DNA of 21,231 nucleotides from JARRJY01 sp037388705. GTDB lineage: Bacteria; Pseudomonadota; Gammaproteobacteria; UBA6429; Thiohalophilaceae. Shown here piece after piece: positions 13,571 through 21,231 of this stretch (within the stretch, counting starts at the first letter, position 1; each line of letters opens with the position of its first letter). Under the pieces are notes generated by a model that was not told the DNA's origin, made no database searches, and worked only from the letters and a program-made list of their open reading frames with translations. The stretch is taken from contig JARRJY010000061.1 in the NCBI GenBank assembly GCA_037388705.1, forward strand, positions 1 to 21,231. Reading direction: 5' to 3'. Made by a program: the position numbers and the translations under genes.

Positions 13571-16015
13571 ATGACCAAAACCAGAACACTTGCCCCTCTT
13601 GGTGCAGATCAACTTTATACGGTTTGTGATCCAGAACAATTAAGCTTCAAGTCAACCACCGAGCTCGAGGAAATAAAGGAATTTGTTGGTCAAGAGCGGG
13701 CCATGGATGCCATCCAGTTTGGTATTGGCATTCAACGTGATGGTTATAACCTCTATGTCCTGGGACCATCTGGTTACGGCAAGCATAGTATGATTCGCCA
13801 GTACCTGCAGGAACAAAGAGGACTGGGTGCTCCGGCAGACGACTGGGTCTATGTTGGAAATTTTGTTAATCCACAAAAACCTATCGCGATACGTTTCCCG
13901 GCTGGACAGGGCAGAATGTTTCAGCAGGACATGAAACAACTGGTTGATGATCTAAAAACAACCATTCCCAGTGCATTCGAGACGGAACAATACCAGAATC
14001 GTGCAGAAGAAATACAGGAAAGTTTTCAGGAACGCATGCGGGAAGCGTTTCTTGATCTGGCACAGGATGCTGAAAAACATCATATCGCGGTGATTCGTAC
14101 ACCAACGGATATCCGTTTTGTTCCGGAAAAAAATGGCAAAACACTGTCACCTGAAGAATATGATGCACTCAGTGACAAGGAAAAAGAACGGCTGGAACAG
14201 ATCATCGACGTGCTGGAAGAAAAGGTACAGGCTATCTTTCGTCAACGACCGCAATGGCAACGCGAAGTCAGGGATAAAATGAAAGCCCTCAACAAGGAAG
14301 TTGGAATGTTTGCAGTTGGACACCTGGTTGATGACATGAGAGAAAAATACAAATCTATTGAGGATGTTCAGTCTTACCTGGATACCTTGCTGGAAGATGT
14401 TATTCAGAATTTACACGAGTTTCGCGAAGAAGAAATGAATGTTGGTTTACTTTCACAAAGTGAGGAACCATCCTATCGTCGTTACCAGGTCAATTTGTTT
14501 GTCGATAATTCGGAACAAAAGGGTGCGCCAATTTATTATGAAAACCATCCTACTTTTCAGAACCTGATTGGCAAGGTGGAATATGTTTCACAGATGGGTA
14601 CGCTGATAACGGATTATATGTTAATTAAACCCGGCGCCTTGCATCAGGCAAACGGTGGCTACCTGATACTTGATGCCGTAAAGATCCTGAGCCAGCCTTA
14701 TGCATGGGAAGGGTTAAAGCGTGCCATGTCAGCCAAATGTATCGATATCCAGTCAATAGCGGAAATGTTTGGCCTGGTCAGTACCTTGTCATTACAACCC
14801 AAACCTATTCCTCTTGATATTAAAATTATCCTGGTCGGTGACAGAAGATTATACTACCTGTTAATGGAATACGATCCTGAGTTTGCCGAGTTATTTAAAG
14901 TGGCGGCTGATTTTGAAGATGAGATCCCCAGGGACAAACAACATAACGAAGTTTATGCACGCCTGCTGGCAACCCTGGTGCGAAAAGAAAAACTGCTGGA
15001 TTTTGACAGTAATGCCGTGGCAAGAGTCATTGAACATAGTTCGCGAATGGCTGATGATACTGAGAAACTCTCTGCTCATATGCTTTCTATTGTCGACCTT
15101 ATGCGCGAAGCTGATTACTGGGCACAACAACGTAAAGCCGGTAACGTAAATAAAGAGGATGTACAAAAGGCAATAGATAAACAGGTCTACAGGGCAAATC
15201 GCTATAAGGAAAGAATCCAGGAAGAAATACAACGCGGTACCTTGTTAATTGACACGGAAGGGGAAAAGATTGCCCAGGTAAATGGTCTGTTTGTGATTGA
15301 ACTGGGCAACTATGCCTTCTCACAACCGGCTCGTATTACCGCAACTGCCCGGCTTGGTGAAGGCGAGGTCGTTGACATTGAACGTGAAGTGGACCTGGCA
15401 GGCTCGATTCATTCCAAGGGTGTATTAATTCTTACTTCTTTCCTGGCGGCACGATATGCACATAATTTTCCATTGTCATTAACGGCCAGTCTTGTGTTTG
15501 AACAGTCCTACGGCATGGTGGAAGGCGATAGTGCCAGTGTCGGTGAACTGTGCGCGCTTTTGTCCGCCCTCGCCAGGGTACCCATTAAACAGTCACTGGC
15601 CGTGACTGGCTCGGTAAACCAGCATGGTGAAGTGCAGGCTATTGGCGGGGTGAATGAAAAAATTGAAGGCTTTTTTGAAATTTGCCAGCAACGCGGCTTG
15701 AATGGTGAGCAGGGTGTCCTTATACCTGCATCAAATGTTCCGCATTTGATGTTACATCAGGATGTGGTGGATGCAGCGCATGAAGGCAAGTTCCATATCT
15801 ACCCCATATCAACGATTGATGAGGCTATTCATTTACTTACCGGTGTCGATGCAGGCGTGGCCAATGAGCAAGGAGAGTTCCCGGAGGATACGATCAATGG
15901 ACGGGTCAATGCCCGACTCGAAGAGCTGGCTCACTTAAGACATGATTTTGGAAAGTCGTCTGAGGATGATGGCGAGAACAGTGACAAAGACGATAAAAAA
16001 GATAAGCCTGAGTAG
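13571..16015 (+). CDS. Lon-like ATP-dependent protease, AAA_32 / S16 family (LonB-like)
   Basis: Cytoplasmic AAA+ protease of the Lon-related family that lacks the long N-terminal substrate domain of classical Lon. Walker A is G65-PSGYGK71; a large helical insert (about 115-300) follows; Walker B is GGYLILDA (D368); the arginine/sensor part follows around 425-510. The S16 protease domain (about 560-760) has catalytic S654 in VEGDSASVGE and K697 in GGVNEKIEGF. The C-terminal tail from about 793 is very acidic and lysine-rich (SSEDDGENSDKDDKKDKPE) and likely disordered. 814 residues is typical. It starts just downstream of the decayed gene; TATACA at about 13534 may be its -10. Confidence 0.93.
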   Translation: MTKTRTLAPLGADQLYTVCDPEQLSFKSTTELEEIKEFVGQERAMDAIQFGIGIQRDGYNLYVLGPSGYGKHSMIRQYLQEQRGLGAPADDWVYVGNFVNPQKPIAIRFPAGQGRMFQQDMKQLVDDLKTTIPSAFETEQYQNRAEEIQESFQERMREAFLDLAQDAEKHHIAVIRTPTDIRFVPEKNGKTLSPEEYDALSDKEKERLEQIIDVLEEKVQAIFRQRPQWQREVRDKMKALNKEVGMFAVGHLVDDMREKYKSIEDVQSYLDTLLEDVIQNLHEFREEEMNVGLLSQSEEPSYRRYQVNLFVDNSEQKGAPIYYENHPTFQNLIGKVEYVSQMGTLITDYMLIKPGALHQANGGYLILDAVKILSQPYAWEGLKRAMSAKCIDIQSIAEMFGLVSTLSLQPKPIPLDIKIILVGDRRLYYLLMEYDPEFAELFKVAADFEDEIPRDKQHNEVYARLLATLVRKEKLLDFDSNAVARVIEHSSRMADDTEKLSAHMLSIVDLMREADYWAQQRKAGNVNKEDVQKAIDKQVYRANRYKERIQEEIQRGTLLIDTEGEKIAQVNGLFVIELGNYAFSQPARITATARLGEGEVVDIEREVDLAGSIHSKGVLILTSFLAARYAHNFPLSLTASLVFEQSYGMVEGDSASVGELCALLSALARVPIKQSLAVTGSVNQHGEVQAIGGVNEKIEGFFEICQQRGLNGEQGVLIPASNVPHLMLHQDVVDAAHEGKFHIYPISTIDEAIHLLTGVDAGVANEQGEFPEDTINGRVNARLEELAHLRHDFGKSSEDDGENSDKDDKKDKPE

Positions 16016-16068
16016 GTATCAATAATAACCATACAGGCTGACAGTAGTTTAAACGTGCAGACAACGCG

Positions 16069-16074
16069 TATAAT
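16069..16074 (+). promoter_or_regulatory. Candidate -10 of the bolA promoter
   Basis: A perfect TATAAT lies 37 bp before the bolA ATG. The -35 zone (TAGTTT or TTTAAA near 16045-16053) is a poor match, so strength is uncertain. It suggests bolA is transcribed on its own as well as by read-through from lon. Confidence 0.45.
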
Positions 16075-16110
16075 TAGACTACGTAACGAACATAGCAACA
16101 GGTAACAGGC

Positions 16111-16428
16111 ATGACAATTCAATCAGATATTGAGAAAAAACTGGCCGAAGGAATAAACCCGCTTCACCTGGAGGTGATTAATGAAAGCAGTAATCATAAT
16201 GTCCCGGAAGGTTCAGAATCCCATTTTAAAGTAGTCATTGTGAGTAATGACTTTGATGGCCTGATGCTGATCAAACGTCATCGTATGGTTAACGATATCC
16301 TGGCTGATGAATTACAAAATAAAATTCATGCACTGGCATTGCATACCTATACTGAAGATGAATGGAAAGAAACCAGTGGTAATGCGCCCATGTCACCCCC
16401 TTGCCTGGGTGGAAGCAAAGCAGGTTAA
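16111..16428 (+). CDS. bolA: BolA-family protein
   Basis: Small class II KH-like protein; BolA proteins pair with monothiol glutaredoxins and bind [2Fe-2S] clusters, and E. coli BolA also acts as a regulator of shape and stress genes. The family signature is complete: LEVINESSNHNVPEGSESHFKVVIVS, LIKRHRMVNDIL, HALALHTYTEDEW, and the C-terminal SPPCLGGSKAG. 105 residues matches E. coli BolA. Start ATG 16111 follows AGGTAAC. No glutaredoxin gene is adjacent. Confidence 0.94.
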   Translation: MTIQSDIEKKLAEGINPLHLEVINESSNHNVPEGSESHFKVVIVSNDFDGLMLIKRHRMVNDILADELQNKIHALALHTYTEDEWKETSGNAPMSPPCLGGSKAG

Positions 16429-16499
16429 TGTGAATCCTGTTCAGGTTATATTCAGTTTGAATGTGTAAACTCTGCACATAAGCTTCGAGGAGAACGAAA

Positions 16500-16952
16500 A
16501 TGAAAAAACTACTGGTGGTAATGCTGGCTGGAGTGATGACCTTATCATTAGGTGGTTGCGCAACCAAACAGGAGCAAGGTGCAGTAACGGGCATGGCTAT
16601 TGGTGCAGCACTGGGTTCAACAGTGGGTAGAGGTCACCATAACCGTCCATTTGCCATCTGGCTGGGTGCCGTGGTTGGCAGTGTGCTGGGTTCAACTATT
16701 GGTCGTTACATGGATGAGCAGGATCAAATGCGCACCTCGATGATTTTAGAAAACAACCGCACTAATCAAAGTTCTAGCTGGGTAAATCCTGATACCCAGT
16801 ATCAGTATACTGTTGAACCAACACGTACCTATGAAACTGCTGAAGGACCATGCCGTGAATTTACCATGGATGCCAATATCGGTGGCAAGGTTGAACAGGT
16901 TTACGGTACGGCTTGTCGCCAGGCTGACGGTAGCTGGAAAATTATTAAATAA
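16500..16952 (+). CDS. Glycine-zipper (17 kDa surface-antigen type) lipoprotein
   Basis: Outer-envelope lipoprotein. A type II signal peptide with lipobox LGGC (C20) is followed by a glycine-zipper 2TM segment (about 28-67: GAVTGMAIGAALGSTVGRG then WLGAVVGSVLGSTIGRYMDEQD). The C-terminal half (about 95-150) is a small domain with two cysteines, C118 and C139, in CREFTMD and GTACRQADGSWKI, as in the Rickettsia 17 kDa antigen family. A strong site GAGGAGAA precedes ATG 16500. Its stop is only 1 bp from the convergent ycgL stop, and no terminator is visible between them. Its role is not established. Confidence 0.85.
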   Translation: MKKLLVVMLAGVMTLSLGGCATKQEQGAVTGMAIGAALGSTVGRGHHNRPFAIWLGAVVGSVLGSTIGRYMDEQDQMRTSMILENNRTNQSSSWVNPDTQYQYTVEPTRTYETAEGPCREFTMDANIGGKVEQVYGTACRQADGSWKIIK

Positions 16953-16953
16953 A

Positions 16954-17217
16954 CTAGATTTCCGGCTGATAGTCGGCAGGTGGAAGTTGCAAATAAAATC
17001 CCTGTTCATTGAGTTTCTCAATGACTTCTGCAGCATCCGCCTGTGCCAGTTTCCTTTCCGGGTACAATTCCAGTTCCATTACAAAGCTTAGTTCACCCAA
17101 AGTGTTTAATAACACCTCGGGGATATCATCAAATTTGTCCTTTTCGTTAACATATATATAAGTATGTTCTTTCCTTGAACATTTATAGATTGCACAGAGT
17201 GTAACAATGGAACTCAT
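16954..17217 (-). CDS. ycgL: YcgL-domain protein
   Basis: Small cytoplasmic protein of the YcgL (DUF709) family, almost confined to gammaproteobacteria. The match is end to end: CAIYKCSRKEHTYIYV, FDDIPEVLLNTLGELSFVMELEL, KLAQADAAEVIEKLNEQGFYLQLPP. 87 residues is normal. AGGAT precedes ATG 17217, which lies 12 bp after the stop of the upstream hypothetical gene, so both are likely on the glc transcript. The biochemical function is unknown. Confidence 0.9.
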   Translation of the reverse strand: MSSIVTLCAIYKCSRKEHTYIYVNEKDKFDDIPEVLLNTLGELSFVMELELYPERKLAQADAAEVIEKLNEQGFYLQLPPADYQPEI

Positions 17218-17229
17218 TTTTTATCCTGG

Positions 17230-17925
17230 TCAATTTCTTGGGTTGTGATCTGAGGCCAGCCGGGTTAGAAAATTTTCCATCATATGCAGATTCTGCCACG
17301 CTTGTTCAAGCGTCGTTTCCGAGTTCCCGATAGATTGCAGTAATGATTTTGCCTGTTGGTACAATGCGGATAAAGCTTCTTCTTCAAAAAGGTTCAAGGC
17401 TGCCGTTAATCCTTCTTCAGTTTCGTTTAACAGGGAAGCGACAAGCTCATCCTGCATAACAGGGGAGTCATCCAGCATTAAATCAGCAACCAGGGGATGA
17501 TCATGCAGGGCAAAATGAATTTCACGAGCCTGTTGTTCTTCTTGCAGTTCCTTCAATGCTTTTGGATCAGTGCCTGCACCACTGTGTATTGCAGTCATTA
17601 CCGCATCAATGAGTTTTTTAACAGCCTGTTTGATTTGTGCCTGGTCACCAGGCAAGGCACAACATTGTGCATAGCTTTTGTCCAGCCGTTCCTTGAGTGA
17701 CAGGATAACTTCGCTATCAGTCTCAGGTTTGAGGTCAATGGCTTCCTGGACCAGTACCTGGAATTCATTCATAAAGTTGATGAGTTCCACGTTATCCTGT
17801 TGACGGGCTTTCTCAATATCCTCTTGTGTAACGTGACGTACTGACTCGGGAAATAACGGGTTATTCGCCTTACGTCGTAAATGGCGTTCACGGGGGCCGG
17901 GTTGTTCTGAAAAATGCAAACTCAT
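17230..17925 (-). CDS. Conserved-looking hypothetical protein, acidic and helical
   Basis: I do not recognise the family. The start is set at ATG 17925 (MSLHFSEQPGPRERHLRRKANN), because the frame's earlier codons overlap glcF out of frame and are hydrophobic and uncharacteristic. The 231-residue product has a basic N-terminal stretch (about 10-22), then is mostly amphipathic helix rich in Glu, Gln, Leu and Ala with coiled-coil tendency (about 110-150 and 190-220). No membrane span, signal peptide or catalytic motif is visible. It sits 25 bp after glcF and 12 bp before ycgL. There is no Shine-Dalgarno; instead TATAAT ends 7 bp before the ATG, so a near-leaderless transcript is possible. Confidence 0.72.
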   Translation of the reverse strand: MSLHFSEQPGPRERHLRRKANNPLFPESVRHVTQEDIEKARQQDNVELINFMNEFQVLVQEAIDLKPETDSEVILSLKERLDKSYAQCCALPGDQAQIKQAVKKLIDAVMTAIHSGAGTDPKALKELQEEQQAREIHFALHDHPLVADLMLDDSPVMQDELVASLLNETEEGLTAALNLFEEEALSALYQQAKSLLQSIGNSETTLEQAWQNLHMMENFLTRLASDHNPRN

Positions 17926-17950
17926 AAAAGAAATTATAACAGGATTTATA

Positions 17951-19180
17951 TTAGCTGTTTGCAGCAAGATATTGATCAAGCAGGTTAATCCAGTGTACGA
18001 CAGGCTTGTCAGTACCACTTCTGAGGTGGAGCAGGCAACCAATATTTGCTGTTGCGATTATTAGAGGTCTTTCTTTTAACAGGTTTTTTAACTTGTTATC
18101 CCTTAATTGTTGTGCGATCGTTTTCTGCAATATTGAATATGTTCCGGCAGAACCACAACAAAGATGAGAATCGTTCACCGTGGCTAGCTTGAATCCAATG
18201 TGTTCAAGGATATCTTCTACTATGCCATCAAGTTTTTGGCCATGCTGGAGTGTGCATGGTGCATGGAAAGCAATCGTCATGGTGTTATTCGAAGGTAATG
18301 GCAATTTGTTCAATTCTTCTATAACTATTTCACTGATATCTTTTGTTACCTGAACGATTTTCTGTGCTTTTTCAAGATACTCAGGATCATTTGCAAGTAT
18401 TGAGTCATAGTCTTTAACCATGACACCGCAACCACTGGCAGTGGATACGATTGCCTCGATGCCATCATCAAGATAGGAATACCAGTGATCGATATTGTTT
18501 TTAACTCGCTGTACGGCTTTTTCCGTGGAGGAAAGATGATGCTCGATAGCGCCGCAGCATCCCGGCGCATTTATTAAATCAATTCCAAAAAAACCAAGTA
18601 CACGTTTGGTTGCCTGGTTGATCTCCGGTGAGAGTTCCGGTTGAACACAACCCTCGAGGAGTAGCATTTTTCTTTCAGAGGTTTTGCCCAGGCTATTCGA
18701 GTAGGGTGTAATATTCTTGTTTTCAGCAATTTCAAGCTTTATATAATCTGGCAACAAGAAACTAAAAAATTTCGCAACTCTCAGCATTGATTTAAAAAGA
18801 AAGGGAGATGTAAACACTGTCCTTAAAGCAGCGCGATATAAGCGTTGTACTGGTGGTCGCGGAAGTGCAAGTTCAAGTTGTTCCCGTCCTATATCCAGCA
18901 AGTGTGCATATTCAACACCAGAAGGGCAGGTGGTTTCACATGAGCGACAGGTTAAACAACGATCCAGGTGCTGTTGTGTTTTACGCGAGGCAACGCCATT
19001 TTCCATAAATTGCTTAATCTGGTATATGCGGCCACGTGGTCCATCAAGTTCATCGCCAAGCAACTGGTAAGTGGGGCAGGTGGCGGTACAAAAACCACAA
19101 TGGACACAACTGCGCAAGATCTTGTCAGCGACCTGGCCCCAGTGTGTTTCTTTTACATTATCTGGTAGTTTTGTCTGCAT
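17951..19180 (-). CDS. glcF: Glycolate oxidase iron-sulfur subunit GlcF
   Basis: Electron-transfer subunit of the membrane-associated glycolate dehydrogenase GlcDEF. The N-terminal half has two 4Fe-4S motifs: C25-X2-C28-X2-C31-X3-C35 (SCVHCGFCTATCP) and C75-X2-C78-X2-C81-X3-C85 (CLTCRSCETTCP). The C-terminal half has two CCG-type motifs, GCCGAIEHH and LCCGSAGTYS, typical of heterodisulfide-reductase-like subunits. 409 residues is normal for GlcF. It starts 7 bp after the glcE stop. Confidence 0.95.
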   Translation of the reverse strand: MQTKLPDNVKETHWGQVADKILRSCVHCGFCTATCPTYQLLGDELDGPRGRIYQIKQFMENGVASRKTQQHLDRCLTCRSCETTCPSGVEYAHLLDIGREQLELALPRPPVQRLYRAALRTVFTSPFLFKSMLRVAKFFSFLLPDYIKLEIAENKNITPYSNSLGKTSERKMLLLEGCVQPELSPEINQATKRVLGFFGIDLINAPGCCGAIEHHLSSTEKAVQRVKNNIDHWYSYLDDGIEAIVSTASGCGVMVKDYDSILANDPEYLEKAQKIVQVTKDISEIVIEELNKLPLPSNNTMTIAFHAPCTLQHGQKLDGIVEDILEHIGFKLATVNDSHLCCGSAGTYSILQKTIAQQLRDNKLKNLLKERPLIIATANIGCLLHLRSGTDKPVVHWINLLDQYLAANS

Positions 19181-19187
19181 GGTCTAA

Positions 19188-20243
19188 CTAGATTTCTTCA
19201 TACACTTTTTCGTAGTTAAAAATACCACGCGGATCAAAAGCAGATTTTAGATTTAAATGTAACTGTTTAAGTTTTGCTGGCAAAGGATGGAATACAGATA
19301 CACCCTTGTGGGCATTCCTGAAACAGGTCGCGTGTCCTCCCTGTTTAGCAACAAGTTGCCTTATTGTCTGGGCATCAGCATCGGTATAAATCCAGCGTTG
19401 TGCGCCACCCCAGTCCAGTAGCACATCGTTCTCAATACCCAGCAATGGTGAATCAGCTGCTACGGAGACCCGCCATAATGGTTTTCCAGGTTTAAAGAAG
19501 CGGTGTTGATGATTGTTTATGGATGACCAGAAAGAGGTGTTGTCATTGATACGTTCACCACCCAGTGACTGTTCAGCATTTTTTACTGCGGACTCTGTAC
19601 CGGACAAACGAACATAAAGGTGGCCGTCATAATAGCTCGCAGCTGATATGGGAAATGCCTGACCTGCGAGCCGGTTTATCATAGCAAGTGCTCCATCAAC
19701 TGAGGATTCTTTCCGCAAGGTGATTTCTTTTTCAGTTACCGGTAATACTTTTAATGACACTTCAAGTAAAACGCCCAGTGTACCTAGTGCGCCGGTCATT
19801 AAGCGCGAGACATCATAGCCGGCAACATTTTTCATTACCTGTCCACCAAAGCTCAGCAGTTCAGCGTTACCATTGATGAGTTTACATCCGAGCATAAAGT
19901 CGCGTGCTGCGCCAGCATAAGGTCGACGTGCACCGGAAAAGCCACAGGCGATTGTGCCACCTATAGTTGCTTCATCACCAAAACCAGGTGGCTCAAACGC
20001 CAGCATCTGGTTATTGTCTGCCAGTATGTGTTCAATTTCTTTAAGTGGCGTTCCACTTCGCGCGGTAATGACCAGCTCGGCGGGGTCGTAATCAAGAATA
20101 CCTGAATGGCCTTGCAGTGATAAGGTTTCGCCTGTTACAGGGTTACCATAAAAGGCTTTACTGTTCCCGCCCTGTATAAGCAGGCTTTGTTGCGCATCAG
20201 TCGCAACCTGCACCTGCGCCAGTAATGAATCTGTCTTGTCCAT
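19188..20243 (-). CDS. glcE: Glycolate oxidase FAD-binding subunit GlcE
   Basis: Second flavin-binding (FAD_binding_4/PCMH type) subunit of glycolate dehydrogenase. The flavin-binding segments are TARSGTPLKEIEHIL, PPGFGDEATIGGTIACGFSGARRPYAGAARDFMLG and GGQVMKNVAGYDVSRLMTGALGTLG. 351 residues is usual. Its ATG shares one base with the glcD stop (TGATG), showing tight translational coupling. Confidence 0.95.
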   Translation of the reverse strand: MDKTDSLLAQVQVATDAQQSLLIQGGNSKAFYGNPVTGETLSLQGHSGILDYDPAELVITARSGTPLKEIEHILADNNQMLAFEPPGFGDEATIGGTIACGFSGARRPYAGAARDFMLGCKLINGNAELLSFGGQVMKNVAGYDVSRLMTGALGTLGVLLEVSLKVLPVTEKEITLRKESSVDGALAMINRLAGQAFPISAASYYDGHLYVRLSGTESAVKNAEQSLGGERINDNTSFWSSINNHQHRFFKPGKPLWRVSVAADSPLLGIENDVLLDWGGAQRWIYTDADAQTIRQLVAKQGGHATCFRNAHKGVSVFHPLPAKLKQLHLNLKSAFDPRGIFNYEKVYEEI

Positions 20244-21231
20244 CAGAAACGTTCCAGCTCAGGATGGGGTAATTTACCATGGTGAACGTGCATAGCCCCA
20301 AGCTCTGCACAGCGATGCAAGGTAGGAACTGCTTTACCCGGGTTTAATAGTTTTTCAGGATCAAAGGCCGCTTTAATAGCGTGGAATTGTTTTAATTCAA
20401 GACTATCAAATTGCACACACATTTGATTTATTTTTTCCATACCAACGCCATGTTCGCCGGTAATGGTGCCACCAACTTCAACACAGGCTTCGAGGATCTT
20501 GCCGCCGAACTCTTCAGTGCGCTGTAGTTCACCGGGTTTATTGGCATCATAAAGAATCAGTGGGTGCAGGTTGCCATCGCCTGCATGAAATACGTTTGCA
20601 ACGGGTAAATCATATTCAGCAGAAAGATCACGTATACGTTTTAATATTTCGGGTAAACGTTTTCTTGGAATAGTACCATCCATACAATAGTAATCAGGTG
20701 AGATACGTCCCACAGCAGGAAATGCAGATTTACGTCCTTGCCAGAGTTTGATGCGCTCTTCTTCAGTGGCGGCGGTGCGAACTTCCGTTGCCCCGGTGTC
20801 CAGCATAATCTTACGAACAGTATAAGTTTGTTGTGATACTTCTTCATTAATACCATCCAGTTCACATAATAAAATCGCCTGTGCATCTTCTGGGTACCCG
20901 GCATGGACGAATGCTTCGGCGGCCTGAATAGCGAGTGTATCCATCATTTCAAGACCAGCGGGGATAATGCCGGCACCGATTACATTTGCAACAGCTTTGC
21001 CGGCTTTGCTTACATCATTAAAGGCAGCCATTAAAACCTGAACACGTTCAGGTTTGGGTAACAGTTTGACGGTTGCCTCAACAATTATCCCCAGCATACC
21101 TTCAGAACCGTTAAACAAGGCCAGTAAGTCATAACCAGGACCATCCAGACCACTACCTCCCAGCGTGACTATTTCGCCATCGATAGTTATCATTTTAATT
21201 TGCTGGACGTTGTTAACGGTTAAACCATATT
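20243..21231 (-). CDS. glcD: Glycolate oxidase FAD subunit GlcD, 5' part beyond window edge
   Basis: Catalytic FAD-linked subunit that oxidises glycolate (and D-lactate in some homologues) to glyoxylate. Only the C-terminal 329 codons or so are present; the frame stays open to the right edge and the residues before M in KMITIDGE (YGLTVNNVQQIK) still match GlcD, so the internal ATG at 21193 is not the start. Visible parts: DLLALFNGSEGMLGIIVEATVKL (end of FAD domain), VANVFHAGDGNLHPLILYD and GGTITGEHGVGMEKI (FAD-oxidase C domain), and C-terminal HPELERF. Full GlcD is about 500 residues. Confidence 0.95.
   Translation of the reverse strand, partial: YGLTVNNVQQIKMITIDGEIVTLGGSGLDGPGYDLLALFNGSEGMLGIIVEATVKLLPKPERVQVLMAAFNDVSKAGKAVANVIGAGIIPAGLEMMDTLAIQAAEAFVHAGYPEDAQAILLCELDGINEEVSQQTYTVRKIMLDTGATEVRTAATEEERIKLWQGRKSAFPAVGRISPDYYCMDGTIPRKRLPEILKRIRDLSAEYDLPVANVFHAGDGNLHPLILYDANKPGELQRTEEFGGKILEACVEVGGTITGEHGVGMEKINQMCVQFDSLELKQFHAIKAAFDPEKLLNPGKAVPTLHRCAELGAMHVHHGKLPHPELERF

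Noticed and set aside
14883..15323. Open frames on both strands inside the Lon-like protease gene
   Set aside because: They are shadows of a strongly conserved coding frame, with no ribosome sites or recognisable domains.
17926..18042. Upstream start at 18042 for the hypothetical gene after glcF
   Set aside because: It would overlap glcF by about 90 bp in another frame and add a hydrophobic stretch that looks like a shadow of glcF; ATG 17925 gives a sensible soluble protein.
21191..21193. ATG at 21193 as the start of GlcD
   Set aside because: The frame continues upstream to the window edge with GlcD-like residues (YGLTVNNVQQIK), so this is an internal methionine of a partial gene.
1..21231. 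A new defence system, CRISPR array, prophage or intact mobile element
   Set aside because: No repeat-spacer pattern, integrase, transposase, toxin-antitoxin pair or phage structural gene was seen; only the decayed gene at 13054-13524 hints at past mobile DNA.

Overview
This window looks like an ordinary chromosomal segment of a gammaproteobacterium with moderate, slightly AT-leaning base composition. The evidence is the company of YcgL, BolA, bacterial HtpG, a PpsA/PpsR divergent pair, a proteobacterial-type Psd, glycolate oxidase GlcDEF and an archaeal-LonB-like (AAA_32) protease. I cannot name the genus. No tRNA, rRNA, CRISPR array or intact insertion sequence was seen.

Layout. 1-1789 (minus): a copper-delivery pair (SCO1 then PCuAC, overlapping reading frames) followed by psd, which runs off the left edge. 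1901-2861 (plus): a headless S24 peptidase (LexA/UmuD type without a DNA-binding domain) and a Mut7-C PIN-like RNase with zinc ribbon. 2879-5314 (minus): an 811-residue Hpt-REC-PAS-GGDEF-EAL protein with a ruined GGDEF motif. 5691-6812 (plus): a class V glyoxylate aminotransferase, sharing a bidirectional terminator with convergent ppsA (6865-9240, minus). 9346-10032 (plus): ppsR, whose N-terminal part is missing. 10110-12002 (plus): htpG behind a sigma-32-like promoter. 12055-12165 (minus): a 36-residue membrane peptide below a perfect FNR/ANR box. 12420-12848 (minus): an Rrf2 regulator with no cysteines, with inverted-repeat candidate operators upstream. 13054-13524: a decayed gene resembling the DUF6499/DUF2285 family. 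13571-16952 (plus): Lon-like protease, bolA and a glycine-zipper lipoprotein. 16954-21231 (minus): the glcD (partial)-glcE-glcF-hypothetical-ycgL cluster.

How the genes fit together. GlcDEF oxidises glycolate to glyoxylate and the class V aminotransferase would turn glyoxylate into glycine, so both steps of a 2-phosphoglycolate salvage route lie within 16 kb, though not in one operon. PEP synthase and its regulatory kinase/phosphatase control gluconeogenic flux. SCO1 plus PCuAC load the CuA/CuB centres of a haem-copper oxidase, and the FNR box near 12237 suggests oxygen-responsive control of a tiny membrane protein. HtpG and the Lon-like protease cover proteostasis.

Most of the window is conventional. 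The least expected items are the FNR-box micro-ORF, the N-terminally truncated ppsR, the decayed accessory gene upstream of lon, the cysteine-free Rrf2 regulator, and the headless S24 peptidase. I did not find a clear, novel multi-gene system.
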